A stretch of 20,341 bases of DNA from a virus. The notes below the pieces were generated by a model, which was given only the letters and a program-made list of their open reading frames with translations, made no database searches and was not told the origin of the DNA. Positions 6,701 to 12,509 of the stretch are shown in pieces; positions within the stretch are counted from its first letter, which is position 1, and the number at the start of each line of letters is the position of its first letter. A program made the translations under genes and the position numbers. The DNA lies in the IMG/VR virus record IMGVR_UViG_3300030012_003148, positions 1-20,341 of that record, one strand, 5' to 3'.

Positions 6701-8290
6701 GTTATTAGAACCTGTAGTGTTACCTCCAAGAGCCGACCTACCAAGACCAGTATTACTACTTGCGGTTGTATTATTAAGTAAAGCATTTGCACCAAGAGCA
6801 ACATTTCTATCTCCAGTTGTATTTGCTCCTAATGCTTTATCACCTACAGCAGTATTAAACCCTGCAGTAGTATTAGCATCTAATGTTAAATAACCTATTG
6901 CTACATTACTTGATCCAGTTGTGTTTGCTCCTAAAGAATTTTTTCCAGCAGCTACATTATTTGATCCAGTTGTGGTGTTATTCATAGAGAAACGGCCAAT
7001 AGCAACATTACCCTCTGCTGTTGTAGAATTTTCTAAAGCTATTTGACCTACCGCAACATTGTCTGCTCCAGTTGTGTTTGTACTTAACGCTTGCATTCCT
7101 ACCGCAGTATTATTAGAAGCAGTAGTATTTGAAGCCAATGCTGATAAACCTATGCCAACATTATTTGATGCTGTTGTATTTGCTCCTAGTGCATTACGAC
7201 CTACGGCAGTTGAATAGTTACCAGTAGTATTTGCATCTAAAGCGTTACCTCCTACAGCAGTAAGTTGAGCGCCAGTTGTGTTTGCTGTTAATGCCTCGTT
7301 TCCAATAGCGGTGTTATTACTAGCGGTAGTATTTTCTTTAAGACAGTTAAATCCAACAGCACTATTATTTATCCCAGTGGTATTTGACCTAAGACTAAAA
7401 CGACCAACAGAAACGTGACCATCTCCAGTTGTGTTTGCTGTTAAAGCTTCATAACCAACAGCAGTATTGTTAGAAGCAGTAGTATTGGCATCTAAAGCAC
7501 TAGCACCTACAGCAGTATTAGAACCTCCAGTGTTTTGATTTAAAGCTACATATCCAATTGCAGTGTTGTTATGTGATGAAATGTTTGTTGATAAAGAACC
7601 ACTACCTAGGGCAGTATTATTTCCACCAGAGGTATCAGCATCTAAAGAATTTCTACCAACTGCGGTGTTATTTGTACCAGAAGTTAATACTGTTAGTGTA
7701 TTTTGACCGATAGCAGTATTGTTTCCACCAGTAACAGAACCATCTAAAGCACTTTCTCCAAGAACTGTGTTACCAGCAACAGAGTTTGCACCTTTACCAA
7801 CACTTATTGAGTTTATGGTTGCATCTTTAGAAGTAACTGTTAATCCATTTCCATCTATATTTACTATTTCAGTTGCGTTAGATACAAATCCAATATCACC
7901 TGATCCTTTTTTATACAAACCAGTGTCATCGTCGTTCGTGAAGGTTATGGATGGAGCACCTATTGATCCGTCAGGGAATGTTCCTCCTGCATTTAAATAA
8001 TCAGCTGTAGCATAAATTATTCCAAAAAAAGCATGCCCTCCAGTTGGAGCAGAACTGAAAACTATATTATTACCTGTGAGTGTAAATCCTGAAGAGCCAG
8101 TAGGATCTGGTTCTTGTATTACACCATTTACTGATATTAAAACTTGTTGAGGTGTTTTAGGAAAAGGAACTGGTGTTGATCCAGCAACTAATAAAGCAAA
8201 GGAAGTAGTGCTACCATTAAAGCTACTACTTATGTCATCTATTAATCTGTAGTCATCAGCAGACCTGATGTTATTTCCAATATATGGCAT
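3800..8290 (-). CDS. Giant tail fiber: 17-residue repeats plus S74 chaperone
   Basis: 1496 residues. Residues 1-93 are an N-terminal module shared with the 175-aa neighbour. Residues 110-173 (ITFTNDDDTGLYKKGSGDIG) are a common fiber linker. Residues 174-1332 consist of 68 tandem 17-residue repeats of consensus NNTAVGxxALxANTTGx, resembling the heads of trimeric YadA-like adhesins and expected to fold as a long left-handed trimeric beta roll. The C-terminus has SDERIKKNI at 1388-1396, the signature of the S74 peptidase/intramolecular chaperone domain of endosialidase-type fibers. Ser1388 and Lys1393 match the catalytic pair, and the protein should cleave itself before Ser1388 after trimerisation. 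It ends in a coiled coil (NAIKELSVKVTALEA). Probable role: receptor-binding or host-adhesion fiber. Confidence 0.9.
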   Translation of the reverse strand: MPYIGNNIRSADDYRLIDDISSSFNGSTTSFALLVAGSTPVPFPKTPQQVLISVNGVIQEPDPTGSSGFTLTGNNIVFSSAPTGGHAFFGIIYATADYLNAGGTFPDGSIGAPSITFTNDDDTGLYKKGSGDIGFVSNATEIVNIDGNGLTVTSKDATINSISVGKGANSVAGNTVLGESALDGSVTGGNNTAIGQNTLTVLTSGTNNTAVGRNSLDADTSGGNNTALGSGSLSTNISSHNNTAIGYVALNQNTGGSNTAVGASALDANTTASNNTAVGYEALTANTTGDGHVSVGRFSLRSNTTGINNSAVGFNCLKENTTASNNTAIGNEALTANTTGAQLTAVGGNALDANTTGNYSTAVGRNALGANTTASNNVGIGLSALASNTTASNNTAVGMQALSTNTTGADNVAVGQIALENSTTAEGNVAIGRFSMNNTTTGSNNVAAGKNSLGANTTGSSNVAIGYLTLDANTTAGFNTAVGDKALGANTTGDRNVALGANALLNNTTASSNTGLGRSALGGNTTGSNNTAVGNNALGTNTTGEKNVAIGRSALIASTTASNNVAIGDEALKTNTTGHRNVAIGARAAELNTTGSSNVAIGYEVFEDNTTGSRNIAIGDSAMEVSTEGDDNVAVGHDALLSNTTGDSNVALGKAALDANTTGNNNVAVGTNSLSANTTASNNVAMGIVALSANTTGTLNTAVGTDSLRNNTTANNNTAIGANALEANTTGSANTAVGQNAMLLNTTGTENAAFGAIALDANTTGNNNTACGRSALGSNTTASNNVAVGYNSLLLNTTGGANVAVGTLALDANTTADANTAVGQEALSANTTGAENTAVGANALDDNTTASNNTALGYVALSGNTTGSNNTAVGHDSLVANTTASNNTAVGKDSLKANTTGHSNTALGYAAATTNTTGANLSAFGFGAVSGNTSGGNNSGFGYQALQNNTTADSNTAVGAQAGKSTTTGEITAVGTQALFSNTTGIGLLAVGFQALYNNTTGIANTAVGNNHAGTIGGAMFANTTGSQNTALGSGALFSNSTASNNTGLGYKALMSNTTGDKNVAVGANALDANTSASDNTAVGYNCLGDNTTGVNNTGLGVNALLKNTTANNNTAVGALALTLNTTGASNTAVGASALDANTTGYNNVGIGKDALGQNTSGFENVAVGKDALQSNTTGVFNIGIGVNALNVNTTADNNVAVGRAALSNNTTGIQNVAVGSSALSANTTAGDNTAVGFQALQNNTTGGDNTAIGDSALQACTTGSNNTALGREALINSTTALNNVALGNYTMSTITTAGANVAIGVRAMQNATSAEDNVCIGYQTGDSIGGGDKNVLIGHGTDVSSSSVDLEYTIGTGLTGKGQQQMFLGGNLGTFNEANESHFDTTSDERIKKNIVNYDTGLSIINQLQVRNFEYKTEDEIITDNPELKDVIKSAVVDKTGIQTGLIAQESEKVLPSTVVTCSTGIKSLHTDDIFWHMLNAIKELSVKVTALEAA
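4295..7771 (-). repeat. 68-unit, 51-bp coding repeat of the giant fiber
   Basis: The period is 17 codons. I counted 68 units in the translation, nearly all exactly 17 residues: unit 5/6 and unit 48 are one residue short, and unit 50 has a 7-residue insertion (NNHAGTIGGAMFANTTG). The position after NTT alternates irregularly between Gly and Ala (NTTG or NTTAS). Units are diverged at the DNA level: the NTTG core is spelled with different third bases in successive units, so the array looks old and maintained rather than freshly expanded. Confidence 0.9.
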
Positions 8291-8312
8291 AACTAATTAG
8301 CTAAATCCTTAC

Positions 8313-8327
8313 TAAATACTGTATTTA
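8313..8327. promoter_or_regulatory. 15-bp perfect palindrome upstream of giant fiber
   Basis: TAAATACTGTATTTA has 7-base arms around a single central T, 23 bases before the giant fiber start. It also contains ATAAATA on the minus strand (8322-8328), resembling the -10 element of T4-type late promoters. It could be an operator, a late promoter, or chance in AT-rich DNA. Confidence 0.25.
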
Positions 8328-8353
8328 TTTTACTTTTACTAATTTTTTAAATT

Positions 8354-8677
8354 TTATGTATTAGGACCGTCAGTAGATGGTATGGTAGGCCAAACAATTG
8401 TTTTTAAAGACTTATTTTTATATTTTTGTGGTAAATCTCTTAGATTCTGTCGATATGCAGACCATTGAGATTGATCTACTGTCGAACCTGGGGTCATAGT
8501 CCAATCGGAAGATTTTAGTAAATAATTTCGTTTTTTTCTAATATTTTCCCAATTTTCATCATCTAATTCTAAAATTTTTTCATCATTTATTTTTTCAGCT
8601 AGTAAATCAACTTCGGATTTTAATTTATTAAAATTAACTAATAAATTAGCAAGATCATTATTTTGTGTTAAACCCAT
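8354..8677 (-). CDS. Phage tail-assembly-chaperone (APC) domain protein
   Basis: 107 residues. The first 45 form a probable coiled-coil helix (LLVNFNKLKSEVDLLAEKIN). Residues 46-98 (NIRKKRNYLLKSSDWTMTPG, then QWSAYRQNLRDLP and VWPTIP) match the pattern R..LL..SDWT...W..YRQ.LRDLP...WP of the Phage_tail_APC family, proteins found beside tail-fiber genes in many phages and thought to assist fiber or tail assembly. It sits between the 113-aa structural gene and the giant fiber, one base after the former, which suits an assembly factor for the giant fiber. Family assignment is by eye but the motif is distinctive. Confidence 0.82.
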   Translation of the reverse strand: MGLTQNNDLANLLVNFNKLKSEVDLLAEKINDEKILELDDENWENIRKKRNYLLKSSDWTMTPGSTVDQSQWSAYRQNLRDLPQKYKNKSLKTIVWPTIPSTDGPNT

Positions 8678-8678
8678 T

Positions 8679-9020
8679 TTATGTTTGTTCTAAATAACTG
8701 ATAGCAACATCACAAGAATTAGAAGTGTCTGTTCTGACTCTCAAAACATCACTTGACTCCATAATAATTTTTGAGCCACTTATAATTTCAAGTGAAGATC
8801 CAGCAGGAATAGGTGCATTCCTTAATAAAAACACGTCATCACCTGAACTAGTTACTAAAAATACATCTGCATCAGTACTAGCACCTGTTTTGTTTGAAAC
8901 TAAAATACTTAGAAGAACTAATGTAGCAGAGCCTCCAGCTGTCAAAACATTTGCGTTTGAGCTTGTATGAGCATCAGTAACAACACTAGATTTGGTGTCA
9001 ATTTTAAAGGTGTTTGCCAT
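8679..9020 (-). CDS. Small beta-structured virion protein
   Basis: 113 residues with a regular beta pattern (ATLVLLSILVSNKTGASTDA, DDVFLLRNAPIPAGSSLEII, DVLRVRTDTSNSCDVAISYL) typical of a small beta-sandwich. The segment NAPIPAGSSLEII...GSKIIMESSDVLRV resembles a class of phage structural proteins that I associate with marine cyanophages; no gene name can be given. It sits in the fiber cassette one base after the Mtd-N gene and one base before the APC-domain gene, so it is probably a small baseplate, tail or fiber accessory component. Confidence 0.68.
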   Translation of the reverse strand: MANTFKIDTKSSVVTDAHTSSNANVLTAGGSATLVLLSILVSNKTGASTDADVFLVTSSGDDVFLLRNAPIPAGSSLEIISGSKIIMESSDVLRVRTDTSNSCDVAISYLEQT

Positions 9021-9021
9021 A

Positions 9022-9423
9022 TTAGCCTAAAGCGAGAATAAGAGCGAGTTGATCAGAGAAGTTGGTGGTATCTGCAGTTAATGTGCCACTGACTGTGACA
9101 TTACCTGGAATTGTGACTGCTCCGTTAGAATCTATTGTAAGACGTGCAACTCCTGCGGTAGCAAGAGCTAAACTGCCGGTAGAAGGACTTATTAATCCAG
9201 TACCTACATCATTAACAAATTTTATTGCACAATTTGTTGGACTTCCTATAGGTAAAGCAGAATTAGATCCATCGGCTCTTAAAACTGGAAATCCCCCAGC
9301 TGTTACTGAGTCGTGGATAACAACAGTTCGTAGAGAAGTATCAACAGTAACTTCTCCCTCAGCTCCTCTGAAAAGTTGATGTTCAGCTGTAGTGCCTCTT
9401 CTAAATTGGACTTGGGTGCTCAT
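9022..9423 (-). CDS. Fiber protein with Mtd-type N-terminal domain
   Basis: 133 residues. The N-terminus VQFRRGTTAEHQLFRGAEGE followed by VTVDTSLRTVVIHDSVTAGG matches the N-terminal domain of the Bordetella phage major tropism determinant (Mtd_N), the part that docks a receptor-binding protein to the tail. The rest (RLTIDSNGAVTIPGNVTVSG) is a beta-prism-like connector, and there is no large C-terminal receptor-binding domain. It ends ...LALILALG, like the end of the adjacent 420-aa fiber (...TAIAVALG). Probably an adaptor or short fiber. No reverse transcriptase or template repeat is seen, so diversity generation by Mtd-like retroelements is not supported here. Confidence 0.78.
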   Translation of the reverse strand: MSTQVQFRRGTTAEHQLFRGAEGEVTVDTSLRTVVIHDSVTAGGFPVLRADGSNSALPIGSPTNCAIKFVNDVGTGLISPSTGSLALATAGVARLTIDSNGAVTIPGNVTVSGTLTADTTNFSDQLALILALG

Positions 9424-9427
9424 AATA

Positions 9428-10690
9428 CTATCCTAAAGCCACTGCTATTGCAGTAGCAAAACTTTCAGTGCTAATTGTTCCATTCGCATCAGGAACAGTC
9501 ATGGTTCGAGTTGTACTACCAGATATTCCTGAACATTCGAAAGCCAATTGTTTTGTGTTGTCTGAATTATCTCTTATTCTAAAACCATTATCATTAGTAA
9601 CTACGGCACTAGACGTTATGGAAGATAATCCAGTAATTGTTGTAGCACTACTTCCAAGAGCTATCCCAGTACTTCCTACTGTAATTGTGCTATTTGCTAA
9701 CTGAGAGTTAGGTATCGCATTCGTGCCAAACTCTCCTGTCCCAGAGTTATAAGTTAATCCAGAACCACTTGCTACACTTAAAGAATTTAAAAGGGCAACT
9801 GTACCTGTAGAGTCTGGAAAAGTAATTGTCCTATCAGCGGTTGGATTCGTAACTGTCAAAACTGTTTCATTAGCATCTGCTCCACTTCCTTCAAAGAGTA
9901 TATTTCCACTTCCTAAAGTTATAGAATTAGCAGCATCCGCAGAACCAGAGATTATGGTGGTTCCAACTAAAGTTGTTGAAGTTAAAGAAGATAGTCCGGT
10001 AAAAGTTGTAGCTGTTCCTCCTAAACTTATAGAGGTAGATCCTATAGTTACCGAAGAATTTGCTAGATTACTATTAGCAATTGAAGAGGCTGTGGAAAGT
10101 AAAGTACCTGTCTCGTTAGGTAATGTAAGAGTTTTGTCTGAACCTGTAGCATCTGCAGCTGTCAATATTAATTCATTCGCGTCAGCTGTTGATCCTTCAA
10201 ATGAAATATTGCCACCCGCTATAGCAATAGAATTTGCAGCATCAGCTACACCTGAAATTAGAGTGGTGGAAGCTAAAGAAGTTAAACCTGTGAAAGTTCC
10301 TTGAGTAGCTCCTAAAGAAACACTTGTACCTCCAATTGTTATAGCTGAGTTTGCTAGTTGACCGTTAGGTATTGCAGATGTACCAAACTCTCCTGTTCCA
10401 GAGTTGTAAGTCAAACCGGAACCACTGGCAACACTAAGATGTGCTCTTGCCTCAGAAGCAGATGGTCCTGTGTATGTTATGACACCTGTTGAATTGTTGT
10501 ATGCAAGACTTCCATCTCCTCCACTATCTGTTACAGATATAGAACCTCTTGATCTTGCATTAGTAAAATATTGATTAGAACCTTCATTTAAATCTGATGT
10601 ACTATTTCCAGCAAAGTCTAATTTATCAGAAGAAGAATTTAACTCCTGAAATAATCCAGAAACTAATACAAGTGATTTTCTTGTTGCCAT
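9428..10690 (-). CDS. Tail fiber with internal repeats
   Basis: 420 residues. The N-terminal region (YFTNARSRGSISVTDSGGDG, then SLAYNNSTGVITYTGPSA) is a connector type often found in phage tail fibers. The body is built of diverged repeats: residues 86-109 and 305-328 (SVASGSGLTYNSGTGEFGT) are almost identical, and the unit 'NSQLANSxITxGxTxxxLGxxxTTxTGLSSL' occurs three times (about 106-139, 205-236, 326-357). Between them lie FEGS.ADANE and T.T.P..TGT segments, also duplicated or triplicated. All is expected beta structure; no enzymatic motif. The C-terminus ends TAIAVALG. It follows a 74-base gap after the paralogue pair and precedes the Mtd-N gene by four bases. Confidence 0.82.
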   Translation of the reverse strand: MATRKSLVLVSGLFQELNSSSDKLDFAGNSTSDLNEGSNQYFTNARSRGSISVTDSGGDGSLAYNNSTGVITYTGPSASEARAHLSVASGSGLTYNSGTGEFGTSAIPNGQLANSAITIGGTSVSLGATQGTFTGLTSLASTTLISGVADAANSIAIAGGNISFEGSTADANELILTAADATGSDKTLTLPNETGTLLSTASSIANSNLANSSVTIGSTSISLGGTATTFTGLSSLTSTTLVGTTIISGSADAANSITLGSGNILFEGSGADANETVLTVTNPTADRTITFPDSTGTVALLNSLSVASGSGLTYNSGTGEFGTNAIPNSQLANSTITVGSTGIALGSSATTITGLSSITSSAVVTNDNGFRIRDNSDNTKQLAFECSGISGSTTRTMTVPDANGTISTESFATAIAVALG

Positions 10691-10703
10691 CTTATATTCT
10701 TAT

Positions 10704-10730
10704 TAGTTCAATAAATTAAGTAATGAACTA
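10704..10730. promoter_or_regulatory. Inverted repeat upstream of the 420-aa fiber
   Basis: TAGTTCA (10704-10710) and TGAACTA (10724-10730) form a perfect 7-base dyad with a 13-base loop in the 74-base gap before the 420-aa fiber gene. No T-run follows on the minus strand, so it is not a clear terminator. It may be an RNA hairpin or operator; low certainty. Confidence 0.25.
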
Positions 10731-10764
10731 CATACGTATAATTATTTTACCGCCCCTAAAGTTA

Positions 10765-11238
10765 TCAACTCAGTAATATTTCCGGTTCTACCTTAACAAT
10801 AAATTGGGCAGAAGTACCCGCTTCACCTACAGGAACTACAAAATGTCCTGCAGTTGTTGAAGGTGTTTCTCTAATTGCACCTGCACTTAAATGAGATAAA
10901 AAATAAATATTACCTGCATTTAAACCTGATGTTGCAATTAAACCTCTAACAATTGCTCTAACAGTAGATCCAGCACTTACAGTAGTTTCTGCAAAACCGG
11001 CAACGTGTGCTTTTTCTCTAGTATCATTAGCAATCGCTTTTCCTAATTTTCCATCGCTAGTTCTACAAAACAAAGCATCTCCTTGAGTTACGTCCTCGAA
11101 CACCTCTGCATTGTATGCAGCAATCTTAGTAACTACAGGCTTAACATCTCCCATAGTAAGACGAAAATCTTGTAAAGACCCAACAAAACCTTCATAGTTA
11201 GGAGAATAAGGTTGATTATTTACAATATTTGTACTCAT
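10765..11238 (-). CDS. Virion surface protein, paralogue 2 of a tandem pair
   Basis: 157 residues. Residues about 35-157 align along their whole length with the upstream 176-aa protein: GDALFCRTSDGKLGKA / NDALFIRTSDGKVGKA, GFAETTVSAGSTVRAIVRGL / GFARESANINSTVKVIVIGL, TSGLNAG / MSGLNAG, EPEILLS / EPPILLA. The GD.L...DGK..KA...GFA pattern is usual in phage fiber-tip or decoration domains. The N-terminus has one YSPNYEG motif at residues 11-17, versus two copies of the related YEPN motif in its paralogue. The start overlaps the previous stop by one base (TAATG). Function probably structural, on the virion surface; exact location unknown. Confidence 0.72.
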   Translation of the reverse strand: MSTNIVNNQPYSPNYEGFVGSLQDFRLTMGDVKPVVTKIAAYNAEVFEDVTQGDALFCRTSDGKLGKAIANDTREKAHVAGFAETTVSAGSTVRAIVRGLIATSGLNAGNIYFLSHLSAGAIRETPSTTAGHFVVPVGEAGTSAQFIVKVEPEILLS

Positions 11239-11768
11239 TATGCTAATAAAATTGGAGGTTCTGGTTGTATAGCAAACTCTGTGGTTGAAACACTTTCTCC
11301 TAACCTTACAACCGCTTGACCAGAACTAGAAGGTGCTGTTGTAGTAATAGCACCCGCTGTGCTTGGGGATAGAAAATGTAAATCACCTGCATTTAATCCA
11401 CTCATTGTTTTTAAACCTATAACTATTACTTTTACAGTAGAATTAATATTTGCACTTTCGCGAGCAAAACCAACTACATTTGCATTTTCTAAAGTTCCGT
11501 CAGCAGCACTAGCTTTGCCAACTTTTCCATCGGAAGTTCTTATAAATAATGCATCATTTTCTGAAACTGCCTCAAAAGATGTTGCGTCAAAACCTACTTG
11601 CAAAGGTGCAAAAGTAGGAAAACCTTCTTTTAAATCAATAATTGCATCAGTAAGCCCTCTAAAATTAGGTTCGTAAGGAGAACGAGTCATCGTAAAATCA
11701 TTACCAGTCATAAGATCAACTAGTACTGTTATTGCTCCTTCTATATTTGGTTCGTAACCTGTTGCCAT
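11238..11768 (-). CDS. Virion surface protein, paralogue 1 of a tandem pair
   Basis: 176 residues. The N-terminal 50 residues hold a duplicated short unit: YEPNIEGAITVLVDLMTG (5-22) and YEPNFRGLTDAIIDLKEG (32-49), probably two helical or loop peptides used for binding. The remainder is the beta domain shared with the following gene. It has a good Shine-Dalgarno, AGGAG six bases before the ATG (11775-11779 on the plus strand), unlike most genes here, and starts a new unit after the divergent 70-base intergenic region. Likely a structural component linked to the fibers, or a head decoration; not assignable to a named gene. Confidence 0.72.
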   Translation of the reverse strand: MATGYEPNIEGAITVLVDLMTGNDFTMTRSPYEPNFRGLTDAIIDLKEGFPTFAPLQVGFDATSFEAVSENDALFIRTSDGKVGKASAADGTLENANVVGFARESANINSTVKVIVIGLKTMSGLNAGDLHFLSPSTAGAITTTAPSSSGQAVVRLGESVSTTEFAIQPEPPILLA

Positions 11769-11804
11769 AAGAAACTCCTACTATTTAATATTTTAATTTG
11801 TAAA

Positions 11805-11830
11805 CTCCTATAGAATAGTAATAGGGAGGA
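11805..11830 (+). promoter_or_regulatory. Hairpin masking the Shine-Dalgarno of the holin-like gene
   Basis: CTCCTAT (11805-11811) can pair with ATAGGGAG (11821-11828), one G bulged, around a 9-base loop. The right arm contains the GGGAGG that serves the ATG at 11839 with an 8-base spacing. Folding would hide the strongest ribosome binding site in the window, suggesting translational control of this gene. The pairing is seen; the regulation is inferred. Confidence 0.35.
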
Positions 11831-11838
11831 ATTTCACA

Positions 11839-12081
11839 ATGGAACCGCAACTAATTGCCGCAATTATTTCAGGTAGTATTGGAGCTTTTGCTGGTATCAG
11901 TAGAGCCTTGGGAAATTTTAATAAAAAATTAGACAAAAGATTTGAAAATATAGAGACTAATGTTGATAGACTTAGAAATGAAGTGATACATGATTACGTT
12001 TTGAAAGAAGATTTTTTAAGAGAAATGCAAGCTGTCCATACAAAACTGGATAGAATATTAGATCATTTACTAAGTAAATAA
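11839..12081 (+). CDS. Holin-like N-anchored coiled-coil protein, isolated on plus strand
   Basis: 80 residues. Residues 4-24 (QLIAAIISGSIGAFAGISRA) are a Gly/Ala-rich membrane helix, followed by LGNFNKKLDKRFENIETNVD and a long coiled coil ending YVLKEDFLREMQAVHTKLDR. The layout resembles small phage lysis-associated membrane proteins (holin or i-spanin type), though cysteine or lipobox features are absent. It is the only plus-strand gene between 2.1 kb and the right edge. Its stop TAA (12079-12081) abuts the convergent neighbour's stop (TAATTA, zero bases between). A strong GGGAGG lies eight bases before the ATG. Separate orientation and strong but possibly masked translation suggest timing different from the structural genes. 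I recall similar proteins in marine cyanophages. Confidence 0.8.
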   Translation: MEPQLIAAIISGSIGAFAGISRALGNFNKKLDKRFENIETNVDRLRNEVIHDYVLKEDFLREMQAVHTKLDRILDHLLSK

Positions 12082-12507
12082 TTAAACGTTAATCCAAGAA
12101 TTACTAGATTGAACATACATTATTAATTGATTAGCATTCGTGTCGTAATGTAGCTGACCATTTACAGCATTAGCTGGTTGTCCAGAACCTATAGATACAA
12201 CAGCTTTTACAGTTTGCCAAGCAGCACCATCATATACTTCAAAAATTTGAGTACTAGAAGTATTTAACCATGTTTCTCCTTTACTAAAACTGGTAAATCC
12301 TGCAGGTGAAGTATTTGGTAATGTAGTTCCTACATGAACAGGACCAACCTTTATCAAACCTGTATTAGGTGAAGCGGTATTATCAGCAAAAAATAGACCT
12401 GGAGATCCTGAATTATTATTTAGAGCTAACTCTCCCTCACCTAACCTAATAGGAAAAGGTCTATCACTTAAAGTACTAGATCTTCTAGTTTGGATTTGTA
12501 CAGCCAT
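12082..12507 (-). CDS. Short fiber-like protein
   Basis: 141 residues. The N-terminus (QTRRSSTLSDRPFPIRLGEG, then ELALNNNSGSPGLFFAD) is an Mtd-like or fiber docking type: a tripartite R..t...P..l..GElA pattern frequent in phage fibers. Two C-terminal segments, IFEVYDGAAWQTV and HYDTNANQLIMYV...WINV, repeat the 'Y-N/D-G-x-W' fiber-end motif also seen in the 175-aa protein. All beta, no enzyme motif. It follows the 755-aa gene by two bases, so it is co-translated with it, and may be a fiber attached to that protein. Confidence 0.72.
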   Translation of the reverse strand: MAVQIQTRRSSTLSDRPFPIRLGEGELALNNNSGSPGLFFADNTASPNTGLIKVGPVHVGTTLPNTSPAGFTSFSKGETWLNTSSTQIFEVYDGAAWQTVKAVVSIGSGQPANAVNGQLHYDTNANQLIMYVQSSNSWINV

Positions 12508-12509
12508 AA

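Noticed and set aside
4914-6893. Long plus-strand open frames (4914-5210, 5577-6383, 6564-6893) opposite the giant fiber
   Set aside because: They are antisense readings of the 51-base repeat: a constant codon period keeps the reverse frame open and yields repetitive Val/Ala/Pro-rich sequence. No ribosome sites and no independent pattern.
4295-7771. Possible CRISPR array or other non-coding direct repeat
   Set aside because: Period is exactly 17 codons in one long frame without spacers; it is a protein repeat.
4295-7771. Dozens of N-T-T sequons as a glycosylation array
   Set aside because: The Asn and Thr positions fit the structural ladder of a beta-roll repeat, and no glycosylation machinery is in the window.
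9022-9423. Diversity-generating retroelement suggested by the Mtd-type N-terminus
   Set aside because: No reverse transcriptase, template repeat or C-type-lectin variable region is in the window; the domain alone is common in phage fibers.
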